DNA from: CAZVRZ01 sp964629965
Lineage (GTDB): Bacteria; Chloroflexota; Anaerolineae; Anaerolineales; UBA4823
DNA length: 64,000 nt
Direction: 5' to 3'
Assembly: GCA_964629965.1 (NCBI GenBank)
Contig: CAZVRZ010000004.1
Coordinates: 1-64,000, forward strand
Part shown: in pieces, positions 41,801 through 50,548 of the stretch
How positions within the stretch are numbered: position 1 is the first letter of the stretch
Layout of the letters: each line of letters opens with the position of its first letter
The notes under the pieces: generated by a model
Databases searched by the model: none
What the model saw: the letters and a program-made list of their open reading frames with translations, nothing else
Told to the model about the DNA's origin: nothing
Translations under genes and position numbers: made by a program

Positions 41801-43077
41801 GCGGTTCGGCCTGCCAACTGGTGGTGCCGTTGATCATTCAAGATCGTGTCACTGGCCTGGCGGGTTTGCTCTCGGTGGATGCGAAGCGCACGTTCAATGT
41901 GCGCGAGATCGAGCTGGTGCAGGCCCTGGGCTCGCATGCGGCCATTGCCATCCAGAACGCACGCACTTTCCAGAGCACCCGCGAATACGCCAATATCCTG
42001 GAAGAAAGGGTTCAGGAGCGCACGCTGGAGCTGCAAACTGCCAAGGAGAGAATTGAGGGCATCCTGGCTTCGGTGCCCGATGCGGTTTTTGTTTTGGATG
42101 AAGAGGCGCAGCCTTTGCATGCCAACCAGGCCGGCGAGGCTCTCTTGACCCAGGCGGTTTATCAAGGACTGGAATTGTTCCCTCGCACCCTCATCCAGGC
42201 TTTGAAAGATGGCAACCTGCCCTCCGAGAAGGCCATTCTACAGATCGCCGACCGCGCCTACCAGGCTCTGGCCTCGCCGCTTTCCTTTGGCCAGTATGCC
42301 CGCAGCCTGATCGTGGTTTTTCGCGATGTCACTCGTTTCCAGGAGCTAGACCGCCTGAAAACCAAGTTCGTGTCCGATGTCTCGCATGAATTGCGCACCC
42401 CCCTGAGCAATATGACCATTTACCTTGACCTGCTGGCTGCCTCTAGCGATTCGGAACGTCGCGATACGTACATGCAAACCCTGCAGCGCGAAACCCGCCG
42501 CCTGACTCACTTGATCGAAGACCTGCTCACCATTTCACGCCTCGAAGCCGGCCGTTTGCAGGTCGAGCCCAGGTTCATCCAGGTTAACCAACTGATCACC
42601 GATTTGACCAACGATCGCATGATCATGGCTGCGCAGCAAGGCCTGAACCTGAACTGTACCATTGCCCCCGATCTTCCTTTTGCCGTGGCCGATTACCACC
42701 TTTTGAATCAATGTATCTCGAACCTGCTGACCAATGCCATTCTCTACACCCCTGCAGGTGGCACGGTCAGCCTGCAGACCTCTTTGTATCGCGACCACGA
42801 TTGCAACTGGATCACGATCGCCATCCAGGATACCGGCGTGGGAATTCCTGCCAATGAACTGCCATTTGTGTTCGAGCGTTTCTTTCGCGGCTCGGCCGGA
42901 GTCCACACCGGTTCGCCGGGCACCGGGCTGGGTTTATCCATTTCAAAAGAGATCATCGAGCGCATGAACGGTCGCATTACGGTCGAGAGCACCCAGGGCC
43001 GCGGCAGTTCTTTTACCATTTGGATACCCGCGCTCGAAGAAAATTCCTATTCAGAAAATCCCCCCATCGGGGTATAA
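38830..43077 (+). CDS. Multi-GAF/PAS membrane sensor histidine kinase
   Basis: A protein of about 1415 residues, with the start taken at the ATG where the first membrane helix begins. An upstream in-frame ATG inside the palindrome gives an unlikely N-terminus. About seven helices occupy residues 1-230. GAF-like domains follow at about 290-420, 555-700, 725-865 and 890-1050. PAS domains sit at about 425-550 (MQDGLLITDTDGQILYVNAAA) and 1075-1165. HisKA with VSHELRTPLSNMT is near 1183, and HATPase_c has N-box NLLTNAILYTP, DTGVGIP and GTGLGLSISKEI. The phosphorylatable histidine and ATP site are intact, so it is an active class I kinase with many ligand sensors. No response regulator gene is adjacent. 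Confidence 0.9.
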   Translation: MPFFTNLLILIVVIWLFAGLLLLLHRFSDRIGLLPLIAVLGGLGIAFQLRMLEPSSPNTSGLNVTIGANLIPAVLLLGLLIIYIVHGATQARSAFAGVILTALVFELSQLLPQPAPGMVGLPVGSMSSIPATRIMASIIALTLDFIVLVITYQLVSNLRRRYPSRLACSLAILVALCVDSLVFSTILHFGQPAWAGELKSSLVTHILAAVALWPILFFYVPNAARVLPDSTASIQRPALDIFTTIMQLEARDRRHFSLYQMLTLVNQMILRSEEPDQLLHQVCEILVEYRNYHMVWVGLFDPEDASLKTAVRAAQDPRWLDQFPLDMGQGAPDSSAQAVLSTQELSLYADLGQFLEASPWRQDALSCGLKACAAIPMRHAGRASGVLMVFATRPEALNSAEMVILQELADNLAHAVASIDTHRQQAVLKAGVDHMQDGLLITDTDGQILYVNAAASDLVRRPVAELKDQFIRDLVSPEQKPLIHTYIQAVLQSGHFSAEFNDVLPDDHKIYLSVRVDLVGDEQGGPQHILIGLQDTSRWRLYEEQLQSLNHVITDSVQMRDLDELLPKLLPTTEKLLQAWASAVYLLGLEDHNIVQYHAHNLSDAYAQRIARGFSGLPGDTALRTQQPVFVQDVLNDLVYQERIHFMADFGIRALTVQPIVFRGQVMGAIVAYYNHPHVFLPEEVQLGATLSYALAIVIQNTRLYQAERGQRQFAETLVQAAASLNRSLNLDDVLDEILAQTIQLTSCKAVNIMLIENGLAYIVRSRGYNEEITQDKFYRAGLPITVPTLYEMMNGGQPLLIADTLNSTHWAPQEGLQWIRSYVGAPLRIGDEVVGFLNADSDQADFFTHETAIRLQALAAHAAIAIQNASLYEDSHKRTDELAALVQAAAAVSTSLDTNQVLDMIAHQMTRLVNVDGCYIADYDPVKEQLRWMAFYDASQRLTVGLNWFEALELASFPQTYQVVQTGRSNQFHAAQPELSAAERTFIEKSGSACQLVVPLIIQDRVTGLAGLLSVDAKRTFNVREIELVQALGSHAAIAIQNARTFQSTREYANILEERVQERTLELQTAKERIEGILASVPDAVFVLDEEAQPLHANQAGEALLTQAVYQGLELFPRTLIQALKDGNLPSEKAILQIADRAYQALASPLSFGQYARSLIVVFRDVTRFQELDRLKTKFVSDVSHELRTPLSNMTIYLDLLAASSDSERRDTYMQTLQRETRRLTHLIEDLLTISRLEAGRLQVEPRFIQVNQLITDLTNDRMIMAAQQGLNLNCTIAPDLPFAVADYHLLNQCISNLLTNAILYTPAGGTVSLQTSLYRDHDCNWITIAIQDTGVGIPANELPFVFERFFRGSAGVHTGSPGTGLGLSISKEIIERMNGRITVESTQGRGSSFTIWIPALEENSYSENPPIGV

Positions 43078-43078
43078 T
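43050..43078 (+). promoter_or_regulatory. Likely sigma-70 promoter of the phosphofructokinase gene
   Basis: TTCAGA (43050-43055), a 17-bp spacer and TATAAT (43073-43078), overlapping the stop codon of the kinase. Transcription would start about 25-30 bases before the phosphofructokinase ATG, whose ribosome site is AGGAGAG. Confidence 0.55.
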
Positions 43079-43110
43079 CGGGCAGATATACACCACTAGG
43101 AGAGAAGAAT

Positions 43111-44316
43111 ATGGCAAATGTAAAGAAAACCAAGGGTGTCATCGCGATTCTGACCGGCGGCGGCGATGTGCCCGGCTTGAACCCCGCCATCCGCGCTGTC
43201 ACCATCCGCGCCTTGCGCGAAGGTTACCAGGTGATTGGTCTGCGGCGTGGCTGGGGCGGCATCACGCAATTGGTGCGCGATCCTCAGGCGGACAACTCTA
43301 ACAATTACCAGGTCCTCACCGAGGAGATCGTCAACCGCGCCGGGCGCACCGGCGGTACCTTCTTGCACACTTCGCGCACCCGCCCTAGTCGCGTCAAGCT
43401 ATCAGAGATTCCAGAGCATCTGCGGGACGTTTACAAGGATGAGTACAACGATGTGACCGCCGACATCCTCAAGAACCTGGATTACCTGGGCGTCGATTAC
43501 CTCATCCCTATTGGCGGTGACGATACCCTCAGCTACGGTGTGCGTCTGTACCAGGAAGGCGTCAAGGTGGTGGCTATCCCCAAGACGATGGATAATGACG
43601 TTCCCGGAACCGATTACTGCATCGGCTTCAGCACCTGCGTCACCCGCACCATTTCGTTGGCCAACAGCTTGCGCACCAGCGCCGGCTCGCACGAGCGCAT
43701 CCTGGTGATGGAAGTCTTTGGCCGTTACGCCGGCTTTACTGCCATGCTGCCTACCATGGCCGGCGCTGCCAACCGCTGCGTGATCCCAGAATATAAGTTC
43801 GACATTGGAAAGCTGACCGATCTGCTGATTTACGACCGCAACCACAACCCCAGCAAATACTCGATCGTGCTCATTTCCGAAGGCGCCATGTTCGAAGGCG
43901 GCGAGATGGTCTTTGCCAACGATGAGCGCGATGCTTACGGCCACGCCAAGCTGGGCGGCATTGGCGACCTGGTTTCTTCGCGCATCAAGGATCTATCCGC
44001 CCAGTACAACAATGGCATCACCGTCAACACCATCAACCAGAAGCTTGGTTACATGGTGCGCGGCGGCGACCCGGACGCCATCGATTCGATCGTGCCCATG
44101 GCCTATGGCAACCTGGCCCTTGACCTGATCCTGGAAGGCATTCACGGGCGCATGGTGGCCCTGCGCAACGGCCGTTATGACAACCTGCCCGTCGAAGTGA
44201 TCACCAGCACCAAGAAAGTCGTGGATGTTAAGACGAACTACAACACCGAACGCTATCGCCCCCACTACAAGAGCTTCTCTATGAAGCCGCTCTTCATCAT
44301 GACCAGCGAAGGCTGA
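43111..44316 (+). CDS. 6-phosphofructokinase, probably pyrophosphate-dependent
   Basis: A 401-residue phosphofructokinase. GGGDVPGLNPAIR is the N-terminal phosphate loop, PIGGDDTLSYG the donor-binding region, PKTMDNDVPGTDYCIGF the catalytic Asp motif, and MEVFGRYAGFTA the fructose-6-phosphate site. The residues that separate donors are aspartate in GGDD (glycine in ATP enzymes, GGDG) and lysine in PKTMDND (glycine in ATP enzymes). Both are of the pyrophosphate type. It would convert fructose-6-phosphate to the 1,6-bisphosphate reversibly. A bidirectional terminator follows. Confidence 0.88.
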   Translation: MANVKKTKGVIAILTGGGDVPGLNPAIRAVTIRALREGYQVIGLRRGWGGITQLVRDPQADNSNNYQVLTEEIVNRAGRTGGTFLHTSRTRPSRVKLSEIPEHLRDVYKDEYNDVTADILKNLDYLGVDYLIPIGGDDTLSYGVRLYQEGVKVVAIPKTMDNDVPGTDYCIGFSTCVTRTISLANSLRTSAGSHERILVMEVFGRYAGFTAMLPTMAGAANRCVIPEYKFDIGKLTDLLIYDRNHNPSKYSIVLISEGAMFEGGEMVFANDERDAYGHAKLGGIGDLVSSRIKDLSAQYNNGITVNTINQKLGYMVRGGDPDAIDSIVPMAYGNLALDLILEGIHGRMVALRNGRYDNLPVEVITSTKKVVDVKTNYNTERYRPHYKSFSMKPLFIMTSEG

Positions 44317-44337
44317 TCGGCAAGTAAACTGATCGCA

Positions 44338-44363
44338 AACGCCCCCCGCATGCGGGGGGCGTT
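44338..44363. terminator. Bidirectional terminator between phosphofructokinase and dnaE
   Basis: A perfect 26-bp GC palindrome (AACGCCCCCCGCA with its complement TGCGGGGGGCGTT) with T-rich sequence on the plus side. It lies between the two convergent genes and can end both transcripts. Confidence 0.9.
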
Positions 44364-44371
44364 GTTATGCT

Positions 44372-47300
44372 TTACTGTAGGCGCAGCGCCTCAACCCGTA
44401 CGTTTTCGCTGCCCACCGCTTTTTGCAGGCGGGCTACCATTTCAGCGTTATAGCCGGTGGTGAAGTTGGGGAATTCGATCTGGTAGCCTCGCCCGCGCTC
44501 GTATACCACAAAGGCGAACCGGTCATTGCCTGGGTAAGAGATCAGCGTGCCGTACACCTGGCGCAGGCGCAGGTTGTCGCGCACTTTGTCTCCCGTGGGG
44601 CGCAGCATGATCGTGATCATGTGGATTTCATCGCCTTCTGCTGTCGGCGCAGGTGCCAGGATGTGTGACATTACCGGGCGTTGACCTTCCACCGGCAGCT
44701 CGTTTTCCAGGATCAATGGGCCGCTGGCAGGGGCTGTGGCGCTCGCTTTGACCGGCGCCGCCTGCACGATTGCCGCTGGCGCCAGCGGTTCTTTCGCCGG
44801 GCCTGGTTCTACGCTTACGAATACATCCTGTGACACAGGCGGCGCAGATAACGGCGCTGCTGAGCTGCTCTCCAACACAAACCCGCCCGGAACCACCTCT
44901 TCCATGCGCCAATGGCTGTTCCAATCTGGAGCAAAAGCATCAGGCGGCGGTGGCACCCCTTCCTCGTTCCAGGCGGGATACTCTGGCTGTGGTTCGGAAG
45001 CCTGCTGGGCCGGCGCTTCTGGCGCGGCGGCTTTTTCTTTCACCGGTTGGCTTGGCTTTTTCTCTTCCATAACTCTCGCTCCATTGCCCTGCTGTTTCTC
45101 GAAGCGGCTCTTCGGCACATCTACCTCGTTTGCCAGGGGCCCTGTTGATGTATTCGTGGGCGGCGCTTGTCCATTCGTGGGCGCTTGTCCATTCGTGGGC
45201 GGCGCTGGAGACATTTCAGACAGGGACCTATAAGCAGTGAATTCGGTGGTCACGCTGTCTACCAGCACCTTGGGCTCGCTGCCCTCCGCATCCACCTTCC
45301 CATCCACCATAACGATCTGATCGATCTGCAGCAGCGAACTGTACTGTTCCCAGGTGCGCGGAAAGACCACCAACTCGATGTTCCCCTGCACATCCTCGAT
45401 CGTGGCAAAGGCCATGGCCTTGCCCGTTTTGGTCTGGTGAGGTCGGATGCGCGTCACCAATCCTGCCACCCGCACCCGCTCCTGGTGGGAGGCCTCCGGA
45501 AGCTGCCCCGCAAAATGGCTGACCGCCCGGCTTAGATCTGCCATCGCCGGGCTGAGCGGGTGATCCGACACATACAAGCCGATCAATTCTCGCTCCCAGT
45601 TCAGCATTTCTCGCCGGTTCAGGTTGGTCGGCGCTTGGGGCAGGGTCGCCTGCTCGCTCAGGCCGGTGTGCGTGCCAAACATGCTCATCTGCCCCGCATC
45701 GGCGGCCCGAAAATGCGAGGCGCTCAGCGACATCAAATTCTCGATCGCCGCCAGCAGTGAAGGCCGCGGCCCGAAAGAGTCCATGGCGCCCACTTTGATC
45801 AGGCATTCCAATGCCCGCCGCCCAACCAGGCGCAGATCGACGCGCCGGATGAAATCGTTGATATCTTTGAAGGCACCCTCAGAGCGCGCCTTGACGATGG
45901 TTTCCACCGATGCCTGGCCCACGTTCTTGATCGCGCCCATCCCAAAGCGGATCGCACTGGCCTGGCCCGGCCGGTCCTCAATGCTAAAGTCCCATTCGCT
46001 CGAGTTGACGTTCGGTGGTTCCACTGGGATCCCCATGCGGCGGCAGTCCGCCGCATACAGGGCCACTTTATCGGTGTCGTTGTGCGTCACCGTCAAGAGC
46101 GCCGTCATATATTCGATGGCGTAGTGCACCTTCAAATATCCCGTTTGCACGGCAATGATGCCATAATCGGCCGCATGGCTTTTGTTGAATCCATAGCGTG
46201 CAAACTCTTCCCAATCGTCGAAGATCGCCCCGGCCGTTTCCACGTCAATGCCATTCTTGACGGCGCCCTGGACGAATTTCTCCCGGTGTTTGAGCAGCTT
46301 GTCCTTGATCTTCTTGGCGATGGCTTTGCGCAGGTCGTCCGATTCGGGCGCCGTGTAGCCGGCCAATTGGATGGCGGCAAACATCAACTGTTCCTGGTAA
46401 ACCGGGTAGCCGTAGGTTTCCTTGAAGATCGGTTCCAGCAAAGGATGGCGGTAAGTGACCTCTTCCTCGCCGTGCATGCGCTTGATATAGCCGGGAATGA
46501 AATCCATCGGCCCCGGGCGGAACAATGCCACCATGGCGATCACGTTGGCCAGTTCCTTGGGCTTCATCTGCACCAGCCAGCGGCGCATTCCTGAACCCTC
46601 CACCTGGAATACGCCGGCCGTCTCACCGCGTCCCATCAGCTCGTACGTCGCCGGGTCGTCCACCGGGATATTTTGCAGGTTGAGTTCCACACCGTGCCGC
46701 TGGCTGATCAGATCGCAGGCCCGCGCCATGATGCTCAGCGTTGCCAGTCCCAGGAAGTCCACTTTGAGCAGGCCCTGCGATTCCACCACCGACATTTCGA
46801 ACTGCGTCACCGTTTTGATCGGGCTGTCTTCGCTGGCGATGTTGCCTGTCGGGCGGTGCAGCGGCAGATACTCGATGGTCGGCTTGTCGGTGATGATCAC
46901 CCCCGCCGCATGTGTGCCGGCGTTGCGCACCACGCCCTCCACCTGGCTGGCCGTGTCAATCAGCTCGCGCAGGAACTCGCTCGACTCGTAAAGCTGTTTC
47001 AGATCGGCAACTTCTTCCAGGGCTTCGGGCACGCTCATCGGTTTGCCGGGGATGTTCGGGATCAGTTTCGCCACGCGGTCCACTTCGGTCAGCGGAATGT
47101 CCATCACCCGCCCCACGTCCCGGATGGCCGCCCGTGCCCCCAGCGTTCCGAAGGTGATGATCTGCGCCACTTTGTCATCCCCGTACTTGTGGGCCGTGTA
47201 TTCCAGCATATCCACCCGCCGGTCGTCGCGAAAATCCAGGTCGATATCAGGCATCGAGACGCGCCCCGGGTTCAAGAATCGCTCAAAGATCAGCCCGTGC

Positions 47301-48436
47301 TCGATCGGCTCGACCAGGGTGATGTCCAGCGCATACGCCACGATCGAGCCCGCCGCCGAGCCGCGCGCATTGTACCAAATGCCCTTCTCGCGCGCGTACC
47401 GGCACAGGTCCCACACGATCAAGAAGTACGTGTCGAATCCCATCTGGTGGATCACGCTCAACTCATAGTTCAAGCGTTCCTGCACCACCGCATCCTGGGT
47501 ATGGCTGCCATAGCGTTTTTCCAGCCCTTGTTCGCACAGCCCGCGCAGGTAGCTTTCGGCTGTGCAACCTTCTGGCACATCGAAGACTGGCAGGTGGTAG
47601 CCTTTGAAACCCAGGTCTACGTTGCAGCGCTCGGCGATCATCAGCGTGTTGCTCAAAGCCTCCGGCATCTCTTGGAACAGCACAGACATCTCATCGGGGC
47701 TGCGTAAATAATAGCTGGGGTCGGTCATGCGCATGCGGTTCGGGTCGCTGATCAACGCGCCAGTCTGAACTGCCAGCATAATGTCTTGCAAGCGGGCATC
47801 CTCTTGCTGGATGTAATGCACATCGTTGGTGGCGATGAACCGGCTCTGGTGGCGCTTGCCCATTTCGAGCAGCGTTTTGTTGACCTGCACCAGCTCCGGA
47901 ATATCATGCTTTTGCAGCTCCAAGAAAAAGCGCTCCGCGCCAAAAACATCATAGTACCAATCCAGGCGCTTGTTGGCTTCTTCCAGGTTATCCTGCTGGA
48001 TCAAGCGCGGTATCTCGCCGGACAGGCAGCCTGTGGTGCACAACAACCCCTCGTTGTGCTCTGCCAGGAAGGCGTGGTCGATGCGCGGGTAATAATAAAA
48101 ACCCTCCAACTGCGCCTTGCTGGCGATCTTGAGCAAGTTCTGGTAACCCGTCTGGTTCTCTGCCAGCAGCAGCAGGTGGGTGGCTTTCTTATCATACTGC
48201 GGGTCGCGCGACTGCATGCCGCGCAGCGCCAGGTAGATCTCGATCCCAATGATGGGCTTGACCCCGGCCGCGGTGGCGGCATTGTAAAAGTCGATCACCC
48301 CAAACATCGCGCCGTGATCGGTCAGCGCCAGCGCCGGCATGCCCAAATCCTGGGCGCGCTTGACCAGCTTTTTGATGTTGCTAAACCCATCGAGCAGAGA
48401 ATATTCGGAGTGAACGTGTAAGTGTACGAAAGACAT
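44372..48436 (-). CDS. dnaE: DNA polymerase III alpha subunit
   Basis: A DnaE-type replicative polymerase of about 1354 residues; the start is at MSFVHLHVHSEYS, two codons downstream of an alternative ATG. An N-terminal PHP domain has intact metal-binding residues (HLHVH, LTDHGAMFG), so a PHP-based activity may remain. The polymerase core has MPDIDLDF (catalytic aspartates), GFNKSHAADYG in the fingers and GFFRP-like ALFRPGPMDFIPGYI. An OB-fold follows (VAGLVTRIRPHQTKTGKAMAF). From about residue 1100 there is an unusual Pro/Ala/Glu-rich linker with NGQAP tandem repeats, then a 70-residue terminal domain. The gene is solitary and transcribed from an extended -10 promoter. Confidence 0.95.
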   Translation of the reverse strand: MSFVHLHVHSEYSLLDGFSNIKKLVKRAQDLGMPALALTDHGAMFGVIDFYNAATAAGVKPIIGIEIYLALRGMQSRDPQYDKKATHLLLLAENQTGYQNLLKIASKAQLEGFYYYPRIDHAFLAEHNEGLLCTTGCLSGEIPRLIQQDNLEEANKRLDWYYDVFGAERFFLELQKHDIPELVQVNKTLLEMGKRHQSRFIATNDVHYIQQEDARLQDIMLAVQTGALISDPNRMRMTDPSYYLRSPDEMSVLFQEMPEALSNTLMIAERCNVDLGFKGYHLPVFDVPEGCTAESYLRGLCEQGLEKRYGSHTQDAVVQERLNYELSVIHQMGFDTYFLIVWDLCRYAREKGIWYNARGSAAGSIVAYALDITLVEPIEHGLIFERFLNPGRVSMPDIDLDFRDDRRVDMLEYTAHKYGDDKVAQIITFGTLGARAAIRDVGRVMDIPLTEVDRVAKLIPNIPGKPMSVPEALEEVADLKQLYESSEFLRELIDTASQVEGVVRNAGTHAAGVIITDKPTIEYLPLHRPTGNIASEDSPIKTVTQFEMSVVESQGLLKVDFLGLATLSIMARACDLISQRHGVELNLQNIPVDDPATYELMGRGETAGVFQVEGSGMRRWLVQMKPKELANVIAMVALFRPGPMDFIPGYIKRMHGEEEVTYRHPLLEPIFKETYGYPVYQEQLMFAAIQLAGYTAPESDDLRKAIAKKIKDKLLKHREKFVQGAVKNGIDVETAGAIFDDWEEFARYGFNKSHAADYGIIAVQTGYLKVHYAIEYMTALLTVTHNDTDKVALYAADCRRMGIPVEPPNVNSSEWDFSIEDRPGQASAIRFGMGAIKNVGQASVETIVKARSEGAFKDINDFIRRVDLRLVGRRALECLIKVGAMDSFGPRPSLLAAIENLMSLSASHFRAADAGQMSMFGTHTGLSEQATLPQAPTNLNRREMLNWERELIGLYVSDHPLSPAMADLSRAVSHFAGQLPEASHQERVRVAGLVTRIRPHQTKTGKAMAFATIEDVQGNIELVVFPRTWEQYSSLLQIDQIVMVDGKVDAEGSEPKVLVDSVTTEFTAYRSLSEMSPAPPTNGQAPTNGQAPPTNTSTGPLANEVDVPKSRFEKQQGNGARVMEEKKPSQPVKEKAAAPEAPAQQASEPQPEYPAWNEEGVPPPPDAFAPDWNSHWRMEEVVPGGFVLESSSAAPLSAPPVSQDVFVSVEPGPAKEPLAPAAIVQAAPVKASATAPASGPLILENELPVEGQRPVMSHILAPAPTAEGDEIHMITIMLRPTGDKVRDNLRLRQVYGTLISYPGNDRFAFVVYERGRGYQIEFPNFTTGYNAEMVARLQKAVGSENVRVEALRLQ

Positions 48437-48558
48437 GCGCAATCCAAACCAGTAAAATTTGAACCGGGAAGTAACACGCTGCCAGCGTGCGATGGGCGGC
48501 CTAAACGGCGTTGGTCGAAGAATGACCGCCGGGCGAAAAGCATACGCCGCTGTAAATG

Positions 48559-48567
48559 ATTATAGCA
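48559..48567 (-). promoter_or_regulatory. Extended -10 promoter of dnaE
   Basis: On the minus strand TGCTATAAT (extended -10 TGnTATAAT) lies about 125 bases before the dnaE start. No good -35 is seen at the normal distance (best TTGGTT with a 19-base gap), in keeping with an extended -10 element. Confidence 0.55.
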
Positions 48568-48656
48568 TGCAGCGGAGCTTCTAAACCAACGCTTAGCTTA
48601 AAACATTCAAACGTATGTTCGGATTTAACATTGGAAAATCGCGTACAATTTTCGTC

Positions 48657-48685
48657 TTGACTTCCCCTATTATTCATCGTAAACT
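48657..48685 (+). promoter_or_regulatory. Sigma-70 promoter of the radical SAM / Nudix / DUF4062 cassette
   Basis: TTGACT at 48657-48662 and TAAACT at 48680-48685, with a 17-base spacer. This is the only good promoter upstream of the three-gene unit, with a leader of about 80 bases to the first ATG. Confidence 0.6.
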
Positions 48686-48773
48686 AAAGCACAGGCCTCA
48701 TGGAGCATCATTTTGCGTTTATGAAAGATAAAGCTCCTTCGAATTATCCACTTCTTAACACAGAATCCTGCCA

Positions 48774-50012
48774 ATGGCATCAAGAAACAACTGTATGCCT
48801 ATTCCTGAAAAGGGTAGCTCGCAATTTAGCCGAGGCGAAGTGCCTGGTACTTCTTGCAACGCTGTTGAGCGATTAGGTTTTTTCCGGCGTGGTATGAATA
48901 TGCATAGTATGAAAGATGTCCCCTGGGAATTGTTATCCCACCAGCTCACTCTTCAGCTGAAAGGAATTTATGTCCCGAATCTGGACAATTTCCGAGATTC
49001 AACCGGTTCGCACATGTTCCGGGAATTTCGCCTGCAGTTTTCTGACTCTACCGAATCAACCGATCCGGTTTCAATGAAGCTGACTGCCAGGCCTGCTGCA
49101 AATACACCGTATGCTTATCTAGATAACCACTTACTCTACCAGAGCCAGGTTCTTTCTTTTCCAAATATCAGCATTTACAGGATCCCCATTCCCTTAGAAG
49201 AAGATTTATGGCATCTGAAAGGCTACACATTTCCTTTCCGCGGATCGAGAAACCCTTACCGCGAACTGAGGATTAACCTGAAAATATCTGGTTACTGCCC
49301 GGGAAAATGCCTATTCTGTCACCGCACCCATTCGCACCGTATCCGCACTGGCCAGAAGCGCCTCCCCAACGCCAGCGGTTTACCCGAGCAAATCAAACAA
49401 ACCGAAGGTGATGAGATATTTGAACTCATCGATCAGGTTATGGTTATCAGCGAGTTATTTGGTAGCGAGGTACGCTTTTTGGATGCTCTTCAGCATATGG
49501 CCAATGCTCTTTCTCAGGCTGGCTATCCTTTATATCGATCCTTCAATTGCTGTGCTACGGATGTACGCAGCCTGGATGGATTAAAACGACTTCTCGATAT
49601 TGTGCGCCCAGGCCGTTATTCGTTTTCGCTAGAGTTTTTCCAAAATCGTGAACAATGGATGGGATCGTATAAAGGGATTCCGCTGAAACAGGTTTGCACC
49701 ATTTTGGAAAATGCCCGCCAGGTCGGCTTTACGGAAATTCAGCTAAACTATATCGCCGGCATCGATTCGCTGGAAGCCTGCCAGCAGGGATTTTCTACTT
49801 TGTCCCGCTTAGGACTTGTAGATTCGGTTGGATTGAGTACACTGATGTTATTTGCCGAAGATGAAGTTCTGATGAGGGCAAACGAAGCCTGGCAAACGGA
49901 GTACTATAAAGATATGGTTTCGATATTGAACGATTGTCACATAAAAGCCTATCATCCAGATTCCTATGATATGGGTTGTCCATATACGTACTTGATGGAA
50001 AAAACACAATGA
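48774..50012 (+). CDS. Radical SAM protein of an AT-rich three-gene cassette
   Basis: A 412-residue protein. The radical SAM cluster motif is C-x3-C-x2-C in GYCPGKCLFCHRTHSH near residue 175. Downstream features are EVRFLDALQHM, FNCCATDVRSLDGLKRLL and the beta-alpha repeats FSLEFFQNREQW and EIQLNYIAGIDSL of a partial TIM barrel. The N-terminal 140 residues (LRLQFSD, SFPNISIYRIPI) are not recognised and may form a substrate or partner domain. The start has no clear ribosome site; ATGs at codons 8 and 40 are alternatives. It overlaps the Nudix gene by four bases. The substrate is unknown; it is not the usual SPASM maturase, as no second cysteine cluster is evident. Confidence 0.82.
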   Translation: MASRNNCMPIPEKGSSQFSRGEVPGTSCNAVERLGFFRRGMNMHSMKDVPWELLSHQLTLQLKGIYVPNLDNFRDSTGSHMFREFRLQFSDSTESTDPVSMKLTARPAANTPYAYLDNHLLYQSQVLSFPNISIYRIPIPLEEDLWHLKGYTFPFRGSRNPYRELRINLKISGYCPGKCLFCHRTHSHRIRTGQKRLPNASGLPEQIKQTEGDEIFELIDQVMVISELFGSEVRFLDALQHMANALSQAGYPLYRSFNCCATDVRSLDGLKRLLDIVRPGRYSFSLEFFQNREQWMGSYKGIPLKQVCTILENARQVGFTEIQLNYIAGIDSLEACQQGFSTLSRLGLVDSVGLSTLMLFAEDEVLMRANEAWQTEYYKDMVSILNDCHIKAYHPDSYDMGCPYTYLMEKTQ

Positions 50013-50536
50013 GGAAATATAAAGATTCTCCTTCTTATCCAGTTCGACTAAGGGCTGCTGCTCTCATTGAAATGGAAGGCTCCATCGTGCTCGTTTTTGA
50101 TCCCGTTTATCGTCATGGCTGTTGGATATTACCTGGAGGGGGAGCAGAGATGGATGAGACCATTGATAATGCCATAGAACGGGAAGTGTTTGAGGAAACC
50201 GGTCTAACCGTCAAGACTCAGGCGATCTGTTTCATGCGGGAGGTCTGGGAAACCGAGATGGATTTTCCGAGGCTCCAGAAAACCCGTAAATCCTTAGAAG
50301 TTTTCTTTGCATGCCAGTATATTTCCGGGGAGATTAATATTTACAATAATCCCAGTTTCAAAAAAGATGGTATTTTGCGGGTAAAAGACTGCCGTTGGTT
50401 CGCCATAGATCAGCTTCCCGATATGATCGATGGTTATCCATTGTATCCGGCGGAATTATTTCAGCGCTTACGGTCCAATCAGATCTTTCACCTTCCTGTG
50501 CAGCAAATCTTCTTGCCTCCACTAGATTCACGTTGA
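50009..50536 (+). CDS. Nudix hydrolase of the cassette
   Basis: A 175-residue protein with a complete Nudix box (GGAEMDETIDNAIEREVFEE then TGL: G-x5-E-x7-REVxEExGL) near residue 48. Such enzymes cleave nucleoside diphosphates linked to X. The remainder (DGILRVKDCRWFAIDQLPDMIDGYPLYPAELFQRL) is a typical C-terminal tail. Its start overlaps the radical SAM stop (ATGA) and 12 bases separate it from the third gene, so all three are one operon. The substrate could be a NAD-related or modified nucleotide, but that is inference. Confidence 0.88.
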   Translation: MRKYKDSPSYPVRLRAAALIEMEGSIVLVFDPVYRHGCWILPGGGAEMDETIDNAIEREVFEETGLTVKTQAICFMREVWETEMDFPRLQKTRKSLEVFFACQYISGEINIYNNPSFKKDGILRVKDCRWFAIDQLPDMIDGYPLYPAELFQRLRSNQIFHLPVQQIFLPPLDSR

Positions 50537-50548
50537 TGAGGTGCTCCT

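Larger units (their letters stand above)
48443..48773. other. Divergent intergenic region between dnaE and the radical SAM cassette
   Basis: About 330 bases, GC-rich near dnaE and abruptly AT-rich from about 48590 on. It holds the two divergent promoters described separately and no coding sequence. The change in composition at about 48590 is a likely left boundary of the acquired cassette. Confidence 0.6.

Noticed and set aside
48774..50012. Prokaryotic viperin
   Set aside because: The radical SAM cluster motif does not have the viperin NxxCxxxCxHTxK-type context, and no nucleotide kinase is adjacent.
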